In this document: positions 5,029 to 5,056 of the stretch, piece after piece
Layout of the letters: the number at the start of each line of letters is the position of its first letter
Numbering within the stretch: the stretch's first letter is position 1
Source: Paracoccaceae bacterium
GTDB lineage: Bacteria; Pseudomonadota; Alphaproteobacteria; Rhodobacterales; Rhodobacteraceae
NCBI GenBank assembly: GCA_029881635.1
Contig: JAOUMG010000204.1
Coordinates: 1 to 5,056, forward strand
Reading direction: 5' to 3'
Length of the DNA: 5,056 bases
Made by a program: the position numbers and the translations under genes
The notes under the pieces: generated by a model
Databases searched by the model: none
What the model was told of the DNA's origin: nothing
The model's input: only the letters and a program-made list of their open reading frames with translations

Positions 5029-5056
5029 TAGGTCAGTTTAGCCTCGCCATCGACAA

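Overview
The window looks like a chromosomal segment from a Rhodobacterales-type alphaproteobacterium. That reading rests on protein resemblance: the methionyl-tRNA synthetase uses the short form with an FSTS-type signature loop, the cold-shock protein ends ESATNLALA, and there is a DUF1127-type small protein. The flanking genes are GC-rich with few A/T-ending codons. No database search was possible, so the assignment is by recognition only.

Left part (1-2130, + strand): the 3' end of a major-facilitator transporter (last two transmembrane helices), then a complete metG of 572 codons followed by a hairpin and T6 run that may end it. Middle part (2131-3801): about 520 bases with no convincing gene but with several structured signals. 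These are a perfect TTGACA hexamer with an inverted repeat beside it, an AT-rich and cytosine-poor stretch with a repeated GTAAAGAG, and a strong hairpin. Then come two divergent genes: a small DUF1127-like protein on the minus strand and an HxlR-family regulator with a C-terminal SCP2-like domain on the plus strand. An 18-base imperfect palindrome lies between them.

Right part (3802-5056): a short convergent intergenic stretch holds a 7-bp-arm palindrome and a textbook intrinsic terminator. It is followed, on the minus strand, by a CspA-family cold-shock gene with a leader of roughly 115-145 nt, and by a complete SRAP (YedK/HMCES-type) abasic-site-crosslinking protein gene with its four catalytic residues intact.

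The genes do not form one pathway; this is mostly housekeeping and stress-related chromosome. I found no mobile element, CRISPR array, tRNA or rRNA and no clear novel defence or metabolic system. The best leads are regulatory: the non-coding 2131-2650 stretch (possible small RNA), the palindrome in the DUF1127/hxlR divergent region, and the csp leader, where one CATATG can be read either as a -10 box or as the start of an upstream reading frame.
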